Shown here: piece after piece, positions 1 through 6,529 of the stretch | How the letters are laid out: the number at the start of each line of letters is the position of its first letter | How positions within the stretch are numbered: the first letter of the stretch is position 1 | DNA from: Bacillota bacterium | Lineage (GTDB): Bacteria > Bacillota > Clostridia > Acetivibrionales > DTU013 | Reading direction: 5' to 3' | Assembly: GCA_023409615.1 (NCBI GenBank) | Contig: JAEYRF010000050.1 | Coordinates: 1 to 6,532 of the forward strand | DNA: 6,532 nucleotides | Program-made: the position numbers and the translations under genes | Notes under the pieces: generated by a model | Told to the model about the DNA's origin: nothing | Databases searched by the model: none | The model's input: only the letters and a program-made list of their open reading frames with translations

Positions 1-263
1 TATCCACACTCAGCCTGATTTCTACCTTGTTTTATCAACATCGTCCATCTTTAATTATCAAAGTTCATTTTACAGCTCTGCTATTTCCTTACACCTTCAT
101 TTTTTCTTCCATTTTGCAAATGCCTAAAGTTCTATTATTGTATACTTATGCACGTGATACATAATTTATTGCATAAACCAATATACCTCTTACATAGCTG
201 AATGTCAATATCGTGACGGCTGTAAAGTGTATCATATCATGACACAAAGGGCGCCGTTAATTT

Positions 264-290
264 CCAGTTCCCATTAGGTCGGAAAACTGG
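264..290. repeat. Inverted repeat CCAGTT / AACTGG upstream of the GH105-like gene
   Basis: CCAGTT at 264-269 is perfectly complementary to AACTGG at 285-290, separated by 15 nt. A competing pairing joins TTTCCA (261-266) and CCCA (270-273) with TGGGTGGAAA (288-297), leaving a 3-nt bulge. AACTGG appears again as a direct repeat at 326-331, overlapping the candidate -10 region. It could be an operator for a local sugar-responsive regulator or a fragment of an RNA fold. No known operator consensus was recognised. Confidence 0.3.
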
Positions 291-328
291 GTGGAAAGTA
301 AATCACCACATAAGGGTATTGCAACAAC

Positions 329-337
329 TGGTATAAA
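329..337 (+). promoter_or_regulatory. Candidate extended -10 promoter for the GH105-like gene
   Basis: TGGTATAAA fits the extended -10 pattern TGnTATAAT with one mismatch and would start transcription near 344, giving a leader of about 43 nt. There is no good -35 at the expected distance. An alternative is TTGCAA at 319-324 with TAATAT at 342-347 and a 17-bp spacer, each matching consensus at four of six positions. One of these is likely the proximal promoter, but the choice is uncertain. Confidence 0.4.
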
Positions 338-374
338 AGGATAATATTAAATAGCTTAAGGTAAAAATTAAAAT

Positions 375-379
375 GGAGG
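375..379 (+). promoter_or_regulatory. Ribosome binding site for the GH105-like gene
   Basis: GGAGG lies 7 nt before the ATG at 387. This is standard Firmicute spacing and fixes that ATG as the start. Confidence 0.85.
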
Positions 380-386
380 CATTACC

Positions 387-2558
387 ATGAGCTGCTATTT
401 TGATGACGAACATGCGATCCGAATGCAAACAGATGATACGGATACAATACTTAAAACTGTAGCCAACCGGTATATCGCTCACAATCCTCCCTATGGAATA
501 TCCTATTACGCATGGCATATGGATGGAATATATCAAAACATAAATTATCAATATATCTTCGATTTTGAAAAAAGATTTCCGGATGCGCCTCTGGAAAGCA
601 ACATATATGCGTGGAGCAAGCTCTGGTGTGATCAGGATATGGTCAAGCCCTTTGAGATAAATTGTTTCGGTCCTGTAATTGTCCATTGCAACGGGGAACG
701 GATTTATAAGCCTGGTGTCACTATCGAAAGAAAGAGAGAGGCGGTTGGAAGCTTCACTTTAAACTTGAATAAGGGCTGGAACAGCATCGTTTTACAGTTT
801 ATCCGCACGAAAGCGGGATGTGGCGGCATATTTGGAATTCCTTTTGCAAGGTATAATCCGCTCAATTGTATCATACCTTCTGCCGATCGGGATGGTCAAA
901 AGGGATGGCTTTACACATTGCCACTGATTAAGCCGCTGGAAAGAATGCCACTCCCTGGAATCACCGAGGATGAAACAGGTGTTGATTGGTATCCCGAAAT
1001 GAAATGGGACCGGAAAAAGCTTGAATACCGACAGATTAAGAGAATGTACTCTCTTAAGAAAAACTGCTGCGTGTTGGGTTGGAGCCGCATTATTGCCGGG
1101 AGTTCCGGAACATATACCTTTCAGGGCAGTCATGCCGGCCTTGTGGAAATATACCTGGAACAGGATCAGGTATATCAGTCCCCGCGTTCCGGAAGCTTCA
1201 GGTTTCAGATCAAGCTGAAATATGGCAGCCACAATATTCTGGTGAAGAATCATTGCGGTGAGAAGGATTGGGGATTCGACCTTTCAATTCTTGGCGAAGA
1301 TTGTGATGCCCGCTTCGAAAGCCCCATCAGAGTACTGGGTTCATCAGAGAAATGGTTTTATATCGGGCCATTTGCTAATTCATACAAGTTTAATATAACA
1401 GATGTGTACTCGATGGATAAGCCTTTTGACGGCGTCGACGGAAAGATATTCTGGAGACTGGATAAACCGGAGATAATTATCCGCCCGTACAATGAAAACC
1501 CCTTATTCGGCAAGTGGAATTATCCGCTTGGGGTGACATTATACGGCTTGATTGAAGCGGGGAGACTCTTGAATAACCAGACAATATTACAATATGCAGC
1601 CGACCATATAGACATTTGCACACGATTCTTTGAATTAGCCATATGGGAAAAGGAACAGTACGGTACCTCCGGAATACACAATCATTTGGCTGAAATTAGC
1701 ACACTGGATGACTGCGGTTCTTTCGGATCCACGATGTTGGAAGCTTCCGGTATGCTTCAAGGCAGTGAATACATCCAAATCGCCGATTACATTGCAGATT
1801 TTATCAGAAACAAGCTTGAGCGGCTGCCTGATGGTGGTTTTTTTCGGGTTGATTCCGATATTCAATTAATGCCCGGTACAATTTGGGCAGATGATCTTTT
1901 TATGAGTGTTCCGTTTCTCTGCCGCTACTATAAAATGACCGGAAAGAAGGAATACATAGATGATGCAGCGGAGCAGATGATAATATACCATAAATATCTA
2001 TACCAGGATGATAAAAAAATCATGTCACATGTTTATGACTTCGAGCACAATATGGCAACAGGGGTAGCCTGGGGACGCGGCAACGGATGGGTGGCCTTCA
2101 GCTATTCCGAAATATTAGCCTTCCTTCCAAAGGATCATCCTCTAACAGATGAATTGATCAATAACTTTAATGACCTATGCGAGGGTTATCTTGCGCTGCA
2201 AGATGGTTCCGGACTGTGGCATCAGGTATTGACCGACCCGGAATCATATACGGAAGCATCCTGCACGTCCATGTTTGCCTGCGCCTTTGCCAGAGGGATA
2301 CGCAATAGCTGGCTTCGGAATCCCGACCGGTATATCGGAGCTGTAGAAAAAGCCTGGGCCGGACTATGCACACATATAATCGATCATTGGGGAAATATTT
2401 ATGGAATATGTAAGGGTTCGGGTTTTTCATTCTCAGCTGATTATTATAAAAATGATCTGGGATGGATCTTGAATGACACCCACGGCACCGGTATTGTCCT
2501 GCTGGCCGGTGTTGAGTACCGGAAGCTGACTGCTTACCTTGAAGGTCTTTCTGAGTAA
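387..2558 (+). CDS. GH105-type glycoside hydrolase (unsaturated rhamnogalacturonyl hydrolase-like) with long N-terminal beta-sandwich region
   Basis: Seen: 723 residues, no signal peptide or membrane segment, start fixed by GGAGG 7 nt upstream. The C-terminal part (about 375-720) has GH105/YteR-family hallmarks: LDDCG (440-444), PDGGFFR (481-487), WADDLFM (500-506) with D502 the probable catalytic acid of the W-x-D-x-L-x-M motif, WGRGNGW (562-568), LWHQVLTDP (610-618), YTEASCTSMF (621-630) and the closing GTGIVLLAGVEY (700-711). Known: GH105 enzymes hydrate the 4,5-double bond of the non-reducing unsaturated uronic acid left by polysaccharide lyases, releasing it from rhamnose or another sugar, usually in the cytoplasm. 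Characterised YteR/YesR-type enzymes are about half this length. The extra 370 residues seem to hold two related beta-sandwich modules (about 88-155 and 240-302) and a WFYIGPF segment (323-329) seen in accessory domains of glycosidases. No transporter or lyase lies in the window. The true substrate (rhamnogalacturonan, ulvan, glycosaminoglycan or other) cannot be read; GH88-like activity is the alternative. Confidence 0.85.
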   Translation: MSCYFDDEHAIRMQTDDTDTILKTVANRYIAHNPPYGISYYAWHMDGIYQNINYQYIFDFEKRFPDAPLESNIYAWSKLWCDQDMVKPFEINCFGPVIVHCNGERIYKPGVTIERKREAVGSFTLNLNKGWNSIVLQFIRTKAGCGGIFGIPFARYNPLNCIIPSADRDGQKGWLYTLPLIKPLERMPLPGITEDETGVDWYPEMKWDRKKLEYRQIKRMYSLKKNCCVLGWSRIIAGSSGTYTFQGSHAGLVEIYLEQDQVYQSPRSGSFRFQIKLKYGSHNILVKNHCGEKDWGFDLSILGEDCDARFESPIRVLGSSEKWFYIGPFANSYKFNITDVYSMDKPFDGVDGKIFWRLDKPEIIIRPYNENPLFGKWNYPLGVTLYGLIEAGRLLNNQTILQYAADHIDICTRFFELAIWEKEQYGTSGIHNHLAEISTLDDCGSFGSTMLEASGMLQGSEYIQIADYIADFIRNKLERLPDGGFFRVDSDIQLMPGTIWADDLFMSVPFLCRYYKMTGKKEYIDDAAEQMIIYHKYLYQDDKKIMSHVYDFEHNMATGVAWGRGNGWVAFSYSEILAFLPKDHPLTDELINNFNDLCEGYLALQDGSGLWHQVLTDPESYTEASCTSMFACAFARGIRNSWLRNPDRYIGAVEKAWAGLCTHIIDHWGNIYGICKGSGFSFSADYYKNDLGWILNDTHGTGIVLLAGVEYRKLTAYLEGLSE

Positions 2559-2595
2559 AGATATAGGCTTTGTCAAGCTTAGGCCATAACGCAAG

Positions 2596-2630
2596 GTCAA
2601 TGATTTGATCATAAATAGTGACATTTTTTT
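2596..2630 (+). terminator. Weak candidate terminator after the GH105-like gene
   Basis: ATGAT (2600-2604) and ATCAT (2608-2612) form a 5-bp stem with a TTG loop. It is enclosed by GTCA (2596-2599) and TGAC (2619-2622) with a 6-nt bulge, and seven T residues follow at 2624-2630. The stem is AT-rich and bulged, and it overlaps the -35 element of the next promoter. A separate hairpin, AGGCTT-TGTC-AAGCTT at 2565-2580, lies just after the stop codon but has no T-tract. Either could end or stabilise the transcript. Confidence 0.35.
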
Positions 2631-2646
2631 GATTTTGTTGTATAAT
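2618..2646 (+). promoter_or_regulatory. Sigma-A type promoter of the GGDEF/HD-GYP gene
   Basis: GTGACA (2618-2623) differs from the -35 consensus TTGACA at one base. It is followed by exactly 17 bp and a perfect -10 TATAAT (2641-2646). Transcription would start near 2653, leaving a leader of about 180 nt before the ATG at 2835. This indicates the gene is transcribed independently of the upstream hydrolase. Confidence 0.75.
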
Positions 2647-2654
2647 AAGCATAA

Positions 2655-2748
2655 TTATAGGTCGAGAAAATAGATAATATGATGGTTCTCTGGAGTACAG
2701 TTAACTTCAAAAATATCTATGTGTTGAAGCGACAATAATAGCCTATAA
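2655..2748 (+). ncRNA. Candidate structured leader RNA: three-helix junction with complementary loops
   Basis: The predicted transcript starts about 2 nt before a set of mutually compatible pairings. P1 is TTATAGG (2655-2661) with CCTATAA (2742-2748), plus a U-G wobble at 2662/2741. P2 is GAGAA (2664-2668) with TTCTC (2686-2690). P3 is CTTCAA (2705-2710) with TTGAAG (2724-2729). The P2 loop contains ATAGATA (2670-2676) and the P3 loop contains its perfect complement TATCTAT (2714-2720), which would allow a 7-bp loop-loop kiss. The overall plan resembles purine-riboswitch topology, but the conserved purine core is absent, and it does not look like the c-di-GMP-I or -II classes. The leader is AT-rich, so some pairings may be chance. 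Function is unknown. Confidence 0.35.
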
Positions 2749-2820
2749 GTCGGACATCGGATTCCTCTTGCATTGAAAATGAGAAAATACTCGGTCAAAT
2801 AAGCCAATTAGATTGATGCC

Positions 2821-2830
2821 AAAGGAGGTG
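2821..2830 (+). promoter_or_regulatory. Strong ribosome binding site with a possible upstream anti-SD
   Basis: AAAGGAGGTG is a near-perfect Shine-Dalgarno sequence, with GGAGG ending 6 nt before the ATG at 2835, and it decides that start. CCTCTT at 2764-2769 can pair with AGGAGG at 2823-2828 (five Watson-Crick pairs and one U-G), so the site could be sequestered by leader RNA. The sequestration is inference. Confidence 0.8.
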
Positions 2831-2834
2831 TCAT

Positions 2835-5800
2835 ATGCAACCAACATTGATTGCCTTAATGAACAATGCCGCCCTATTATTGGTTTTGTCCATAATCTAT
2901 CAGCTAACCGATATTATTGACATAAAATATACTCGATTAAAGCAAATAGTAAACGGGCTATTAATTGCTTTGATATGTATTGCTATTATGTTGATGCCGT
3001 TTAAACTTCACCCGGGGGTAGTATTTGATACACGATCTATTCTAATCAGCGTAACAGCATTAGTATTTGGACCGCTTCCTACAATAATAACAATGGCTGC
3101 TGCTATCGTCTTTAGAATCCTCCTAGGTGGTGATGGTGTATTGGCGGGTGTCACAGTTATTATATCCAGTGCTATTATTGGCTCAGTATGGAGACTTTGG
3201 ATATATTCTATAGCAGCGAAGCTGCGCTGGTTAAATGTTTATGTTATGAGCTTATTGGTCCATGTCGCCATGATAGCCTGTATGAACCTTATACCCTATC
3301 CGGCTAGAGTAAACGTAATCCGCGAAATCACTTTGCCAGTACTTTTAATATATCCGGTTGCATCAGTACTGCTTTATCTTCTGCTAACCCAACAGCAGAC
3401 GTTTTTGCGAGTACGGAACCAACTTAAGCAGTCCGAAGAGCGCTTTCGACTATTGTTTAATAAGGCTCCGCTTGGATATCATTCTCTGGACATTGACGGG
3501 AATATAATCGACGTTAATCAGCAGTGGCTTGATACTTCCGGGTTTTTAAGAGACGAAGTTGTAGGAAAGTGGTTTGGAGATTTTCTTCACCCGGCATATA
3601 AGGAAAAATTTCTTGAGAAGCTTTCGCAATTAAAAGAAACAGGGCAAATTCACAGCGAGTTTGAGATGCTAAACCAGAGTGGGAAATCTCTATTTATTAC
3701 AGTTGATGGTAATATCATTTATGATCCTAATGGAAACTTTAAGCAAACACTCTGTATTCTAAAAGACATAACCAGACAGAAGAAGGCGGAAAGAGACCTG
3801 CAGTTAAGCGAAAGGAAGTACCGCCAGCTATATGAGACAATGGCCCAGGGTGTTGTTTATCAGGCAGCTGATGGAAGGATAATATCGGCAAACCCCGCTG
3901 CTGAAAGAATATTAGGTTTATCGTTAGACATAATGATAGGAATGTCATCTCTAGATCCGGGATGGGGGGCAATTCACGAGGACGGTTCGGAATTGTCGGG
4001 ATCGGATCATCCTTCTATGATTGCTTTGCGGACAGGCAAGACATATGGGCCGACTATAATAGGTGTATATCAGCCAATGCTTAACGATCAGGTTTGGATT
4101 TCGATAATTGCCATCCCAATATTTGAAGATGGAGAGGCTGTCCCTTCCAAGGTATATACTACTTTTCAAGATATCACTACCGAACGAAAAGCCAATCAAA
4201 AATTTCGGCTTCTGTTCAACGAAATGGTTGATGCCTTTGCTTTGCACGAAATTATTTGTGACGACCAAGGAACCCCAATTGATTATAGGTTTCTTGCTGT
4301 AAACCCGGCCTTTGAAAAGATGACCGGGCTGAAAGCGGCAGATATTCTGGGCAAGAATGTATTAGATATACTTCCGAGCACGGAATCATACTGGATAGAA
4401 ACCTACGGAAAGGTTGCGCTGACCGGAAAATCAGTTAGTTTTGAAAATTATGCGGCCGCAACCGGCAAATACTTTCGGGTTATAGCCTATCAGCCGGCTC
4501 CAATGCAATTTGCATGTACCTTCTCAGATGATACAACCCGAGTACGCGCAGAAAAAGACTTAAACAGAGTTCTGTCAAGACTAAAAAGTCTGCTCGCAAA
4601 CAGTCCGAGTCCAATTGTTATATTTGACAGCAAGGGAGACATTGTAGAAAACTCTGCAAGTGCCGAGAAGATATTGGGATTGTCTGATAATGGTGCCGGC
4701 GCAAAGAACATATTCCAGCTTGTGCTGCCGGATGTTGCGAAAAAAGCACACCGGCTTCTACAGTCCTCGCAGTCCGGAGAAAAGATCATTGAAACTTTTG
4801 ATGTTTATGAAATTGAAGGCGTAAAACGATACTTTGAAAGCAGACTTTTTCCAATTGATGTAGCAGATTATAACGAAAACCTTTTTGCATATCTAGGAAT
4901 TGACATAACAGAACGTATGATGGCAGAGCAGGCATTAAAAGAAAGCGAAAAAAAATACAGTAGTTACATCGAAAATGCACCCTATGCAGTTTTTGTTGTC
5001 GATGATAAAGGACAATATATAGAAGCAAACAGCGCCGCCTCAACTATAACAGGATATAGTCGAGAGCAACTGCTTAAAATGTCTATAAGAGATATTACTG
5101 CCGAAGAATCCATGAACGAGGCCATGTACTGTTTCACTTCAATGCTTGATACGGGCAATATGAGCACAGAATTAAAATATATACATAAAAACAGCTCGAT
5201 AAGATGGTGGACGGTCGATGCGGTAAGGATATCGGAGAACCGGTTTCTTGGGTTTTCAATTGACATTACATCTAAAAAGCAAGTGGAGGAAGAGCTTACA
5301 TTCCAAAGCGAACGTGATTATCTTACCGGCTTATATAATCGAAGGTACTACGAAACTGAACTGAAACGTTTGGATATAGAAAGCCAATTACCCCTGTCTT
5401 TAATAACCGGAGATATAAATGGTTTGAAACTCACAAACGATGCTTTTGGTCACGCAGAAGGAGACAGACTCATAATAGAATCTGCGAAGATAATAGAGGG
5501 CTGCTGCCGGCAAGGTGACATATTGGCCAGAATCGGGGGAGATGAATTCGGAATAATCATGCCCAAAACTGACAGTGGCACAGCGCTTGAAGTATTGCAG
5601 AACATTCAAACTGCATTGAAAAAATTTGATTCCGAAAACGATAACGAACTGTATCAGCACAGTGTTTCACTGGGTTATGCAACAAAAGAAAAGATTAATA
5701 AGGAAATAGGGCACGTAATAAAAACTGCGGAAGACCATATGTACCAACGCAAGCTGCTTGAGACTACCAGCGCACACAGTGCTATTGTTTCTTCAATAAA

Positions 5801-6326
5801 AGCTACAATGTTTGAAAAAAGCCATGAAACAGAAGAACATGCCGAAAGACTGATTGCCCTATCCAAGGCGATAGGTACGGCACTGAATTTATCACAAGTA
5901 GAGCTGGACAAGCTCGAACTGCTTGCGACACTTCATGATATCGGAAAAGTGGGAATCAGAGATTACATCCTAACAAAACCTGGTAAGCTTAGCGAATCAG
6001 AATGGTCTGAGATGATCAGACATCCCGAAATCGGATACCGGATTGCCATGACTTCCCCGGAACTTGTGCCTGTTGCAGAAGGGATTCTTTGTCATCATGA
6101 ATGGTGGAATGGCCGTGGTTATCCTCAGGGCTTATGCTGTGAAAACATTCCTCTGCCTTCGCGAATCATCGCTGTTGTTGATGCTTATGACGCGATGACA
6201 AATGACAGACCATACAGAAAAGCAATGGAACCTGCGGTAGCTATTGGGATTATCATGGAAAATGCGGGGGAGCAATTCGATCCGCAAATTGCTGAAATAT
6301 TTACAGATATAATGTCCAAACAGTAG
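2835..6326 (+). CDS. Membrane-bound LytS-type 5TM / PAS(x5) / GGDEF / HD-GYP cyclic-di-GMP signalling protein
   Basis: Seen: about six hydrophobic helices in residues 1-187, carrying the 5TM-5TMR_LYT signature (DTRSI at 65-69, FGPLP at 78-82, RILLGGDG at 94-101). Five PAS domains follow (about 203-315, 326-450, 455-569, 578-694, 706-814), each ending in a D-I/D-T-type motif at 311, 446, 565, 690 and 810. The GGDEF domain (about 823-975) has DYLTGLYNRR (828-837), metal-binding D860, guanine contacts N868 and D877, GGDEF at 901-905 and an I-site RQGD at 892-895. The HD-GYP domain (about 990-1155) has E998, H1002, H1034-D1035, K1038, H1063, H1087-H1088, GRGYP (1093-1097) and D1116 in DAYDAM. Known: GGDEF makes c-di-GMP from two GTP, with product inhibition through RxxD; HD-GYP degrades it to pGpG or GMP. 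Both sites look competent, so the protein may be bifunctional with the input domains setting the balance. D877 argues for c-di-GMP rather than cGAMP synthesis. It has its own promoter and leader. The ligand is unknown. Confidence 0.93.
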   Translation: MQPTLIALMNNAALLLVLSIIYQLTDIIDIKYTRLKQIVNGLLIALICIAIMLMPFKLHPGVVFDTRSILISVTALVFGPLPTIITMAAAIVFRILLGGDGVLAGVTVIISSAIIGSVWRLWIYSIAAKLRWLNVYVMSLLVHVAMIACMNLIPYPARVNVIREITLPVLLIYPVASVLLYLLLTQQQTFLRVRNQLKQSEERFRLLFNKAPLGYHSLDIDGNIIDVNQQWLDTSGFLRDEVVGKWFGDFLHPAYKEKFLEKLSQLKETGQIHSEFEMLNQSGKSLFITVDGNIIYDPNGNFKQTLCILKDITRQKKAERDLQLSERKYRQLYETMAQGVVYQAADGRIISANPAAERILGLSLDIMIGMSSLDPGWGAIHEDGSELSGSDHPSMIALRTGKTYGPTIIGVYQPMLNDQVWISIIAIPIFEDGEAVPSKVYTTFQDITTERKANQKFRLLFNEMVDAFALHEIICDDQGTPIDYRFLAVNPAFEKMTGLKAADILGKNVLDILPSTESYWIETYGKVALTGKSVSFENYAAATGKYFRVIAYQPAPMQFACTFSDDTTRVRAEKDLNRVLSRLKSLLANSPSPIVIFDSKGDIVENSASAEKILGLSDNGAGAKNIFQLVLPDVAKKAHRLLQSSQSGEKIIETFDVYEIEGVKRYFESRLFPIDVADYNENLFAYLGIDITERMMAEQALKESEKKYSSYIENAPYAVFVVDDKGQYIEANSAASTITGYSREQLLKMSIRDITAEESMNEAMYCFTSMLDTGNMSTELKYIHKNSSIRWWTVDAVRISENRFLGFSIDITSKKQVEEELTFQSERDYLTGLYNRRYYETELKRLDIESQLPLSLITGDINGLKLTNDAFGHAEGDRLIIESAKIIEGCCRQGDILARIGGDEFGIIMPKTDSGTALEVLQNIQTALKKFDSENDNELYQHSVSLGYATKEKINKEIGHVIKTAEDHMYQRKLLETTSAHSAIVSSIKATMFEKSHETEEHAERLIALSKAIGTALNLSQVELDKLELLATLHDIGKVGIRDYILTKPGKLSESEWSEMIRHPEIGYRIAMTSPELVPVAEGILCHHEWWNGRGYPQGLCCENIPLPSRIIAVVDAYDAMTNDRPYRKAMEPAVAIGIIMENAGEQFDPQIAEIFTDIMSKQ

Positions 6327-6361
6327 AATAACAACCTCATCATTCATATCACTTACTCTCT

Positions 6362-6400
6362 CGAAAAACAAAATCACTTACCGGAAAACCGGCAAGTGAT
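6362..6400. terminator. Strong hairpin 3' of the c-di-GMP gene, U-tract on the minus-strand side
   Basis: ATCACTT-A-CCGG (6373-6384), an AAAA loop and CCGG-C-AAGTGAT (6389-6400) form an 11-bp stem with a single A/C mismatch. On the + strand it is preceded by an A-rich stretch and followed by AAGATTGG, so it lacks a + strand U-tract. Read on the minus strand it is followed by TTTTGTTTTT, a classic intrinsic terminator tail. It lies 46 nt after the stop codon. It probably defines the 3' end of this transcript as well, but its best orientation is for transcription coming from the right. Confidence 0.65.
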
Positions 6401-6463
6401 AAGATTGGTCAGACTGTCCGAAAACCTCTACAACTGCGGTCAAATCTAACAAATACAATAATA

Positions 6464-6487
6464 AATTATGTAAAATAATCCATAATT
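6464..6487. repeat. Inverted repeat overlapping the -35 region of the next promoter
   Basis: AATTATG (6464-6470) and CATAATT (6481-6487) are perfect 7-bp arms around a 10-bp spacer, ending 1 bp before the extended -10. The position fits an operator where a dimeric regulator would block or assist RNA polymerase. The sequence is very AT-rich, so chance is not excluded. Confidence 0.4.
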
Positions 6488-6488
6488 A

Positions 6489-6497
6489 TGATATAAT
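6489..6497 (+). promoter_or_regulatory. Extended -10 promoter for the gene starting at the right edge
   Basis: TGATATAAT is a perfect extended -10 element (TGnTATAAT). The -35 is poor: TGTAAA at 6469-6474 with a 17-bp spacer matches three of six positions, as expected for extended -10 promoters. The transcript would start near 6504, about 26 nt before the ATG at 6530. Confidence 0.6.
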
Positions 6498-6529
6498 ATA
6501 AGTATCAAATGTACGATATGAGGTTCGCT

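Larger units (their letters stand above)
1..386. other. AT-rich non-coding region upstream of the GH105-like gene
   Basis: I see no convincing gene here. One + frame stays open over roughly 2-127, but it lacks a start and gives a Phe/Ser/His-rich translation typical of T-rich non-coding DNA. Minus-strand ATGs in this stretch run into stops within about ten codons. The region holds inverted repeats near 264-297, a poor promoter-like pair (GTGACG at 213-218, 16 bp, TATCAT at 235-240), and a better extended -10 element near 329-337. TTGCA recurs at 114, 168 and 319, which may be chance. Confidence 0.6.

Noticed and set aside
2..127. Open + frame at the left edge that could be the tail of an upstream gene
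   Set aside because: The translation is a low-complexity Phe/Ser/His-rich string, and the DNA composition matches the neighbouring non-coding region. No terminator hairpin follows it.
221..234. TGTAAAGTGTATCA as a CcpA catabolite-repression (cre) site
   Set aside because: It fits the outer positions, but the central CG dinucleotide that is nearly invariant in cre sites is GT here.
303..686. 127-codon open frame on the minus strand overlapping the start of the hydrolase gene
   Set aside because: It is antisense to a well-supported gene with strong family motifs. Its translation is Ile/Tyr/Ser-rich with no recognisable motif.
387..2558. Frameshift or fusion artefact explaining the unusual length of the GH105-like protein
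   Set aside because: The frame is continuous from a well-placed ribosome binding site to the stop. Both halves have protein-like composition, and the N-terminal half carries coherent beta-sandwich patterns.
2167..2652. 161-codon minus-strand open frame crossing the end of the hydrolase gene
   Set aside because: It lies opposite conserved GH105 motifs (YTEASCTSMF, GTGIVLLAG) and runs through the promoter and terminator region. The product resembles no family I know.
2655..2748. Known riboswitch classes (c-di-GMP-I, c-di-GMP-II, purine) in the leader of the c-di-GMP gene
   Set aside because: I could not find the conserved core segments of the c-di-GMP-I or -II aptamers, nor the purine-riboswitch junction sequence. 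Only the general topology is reminiscent of the purine class.
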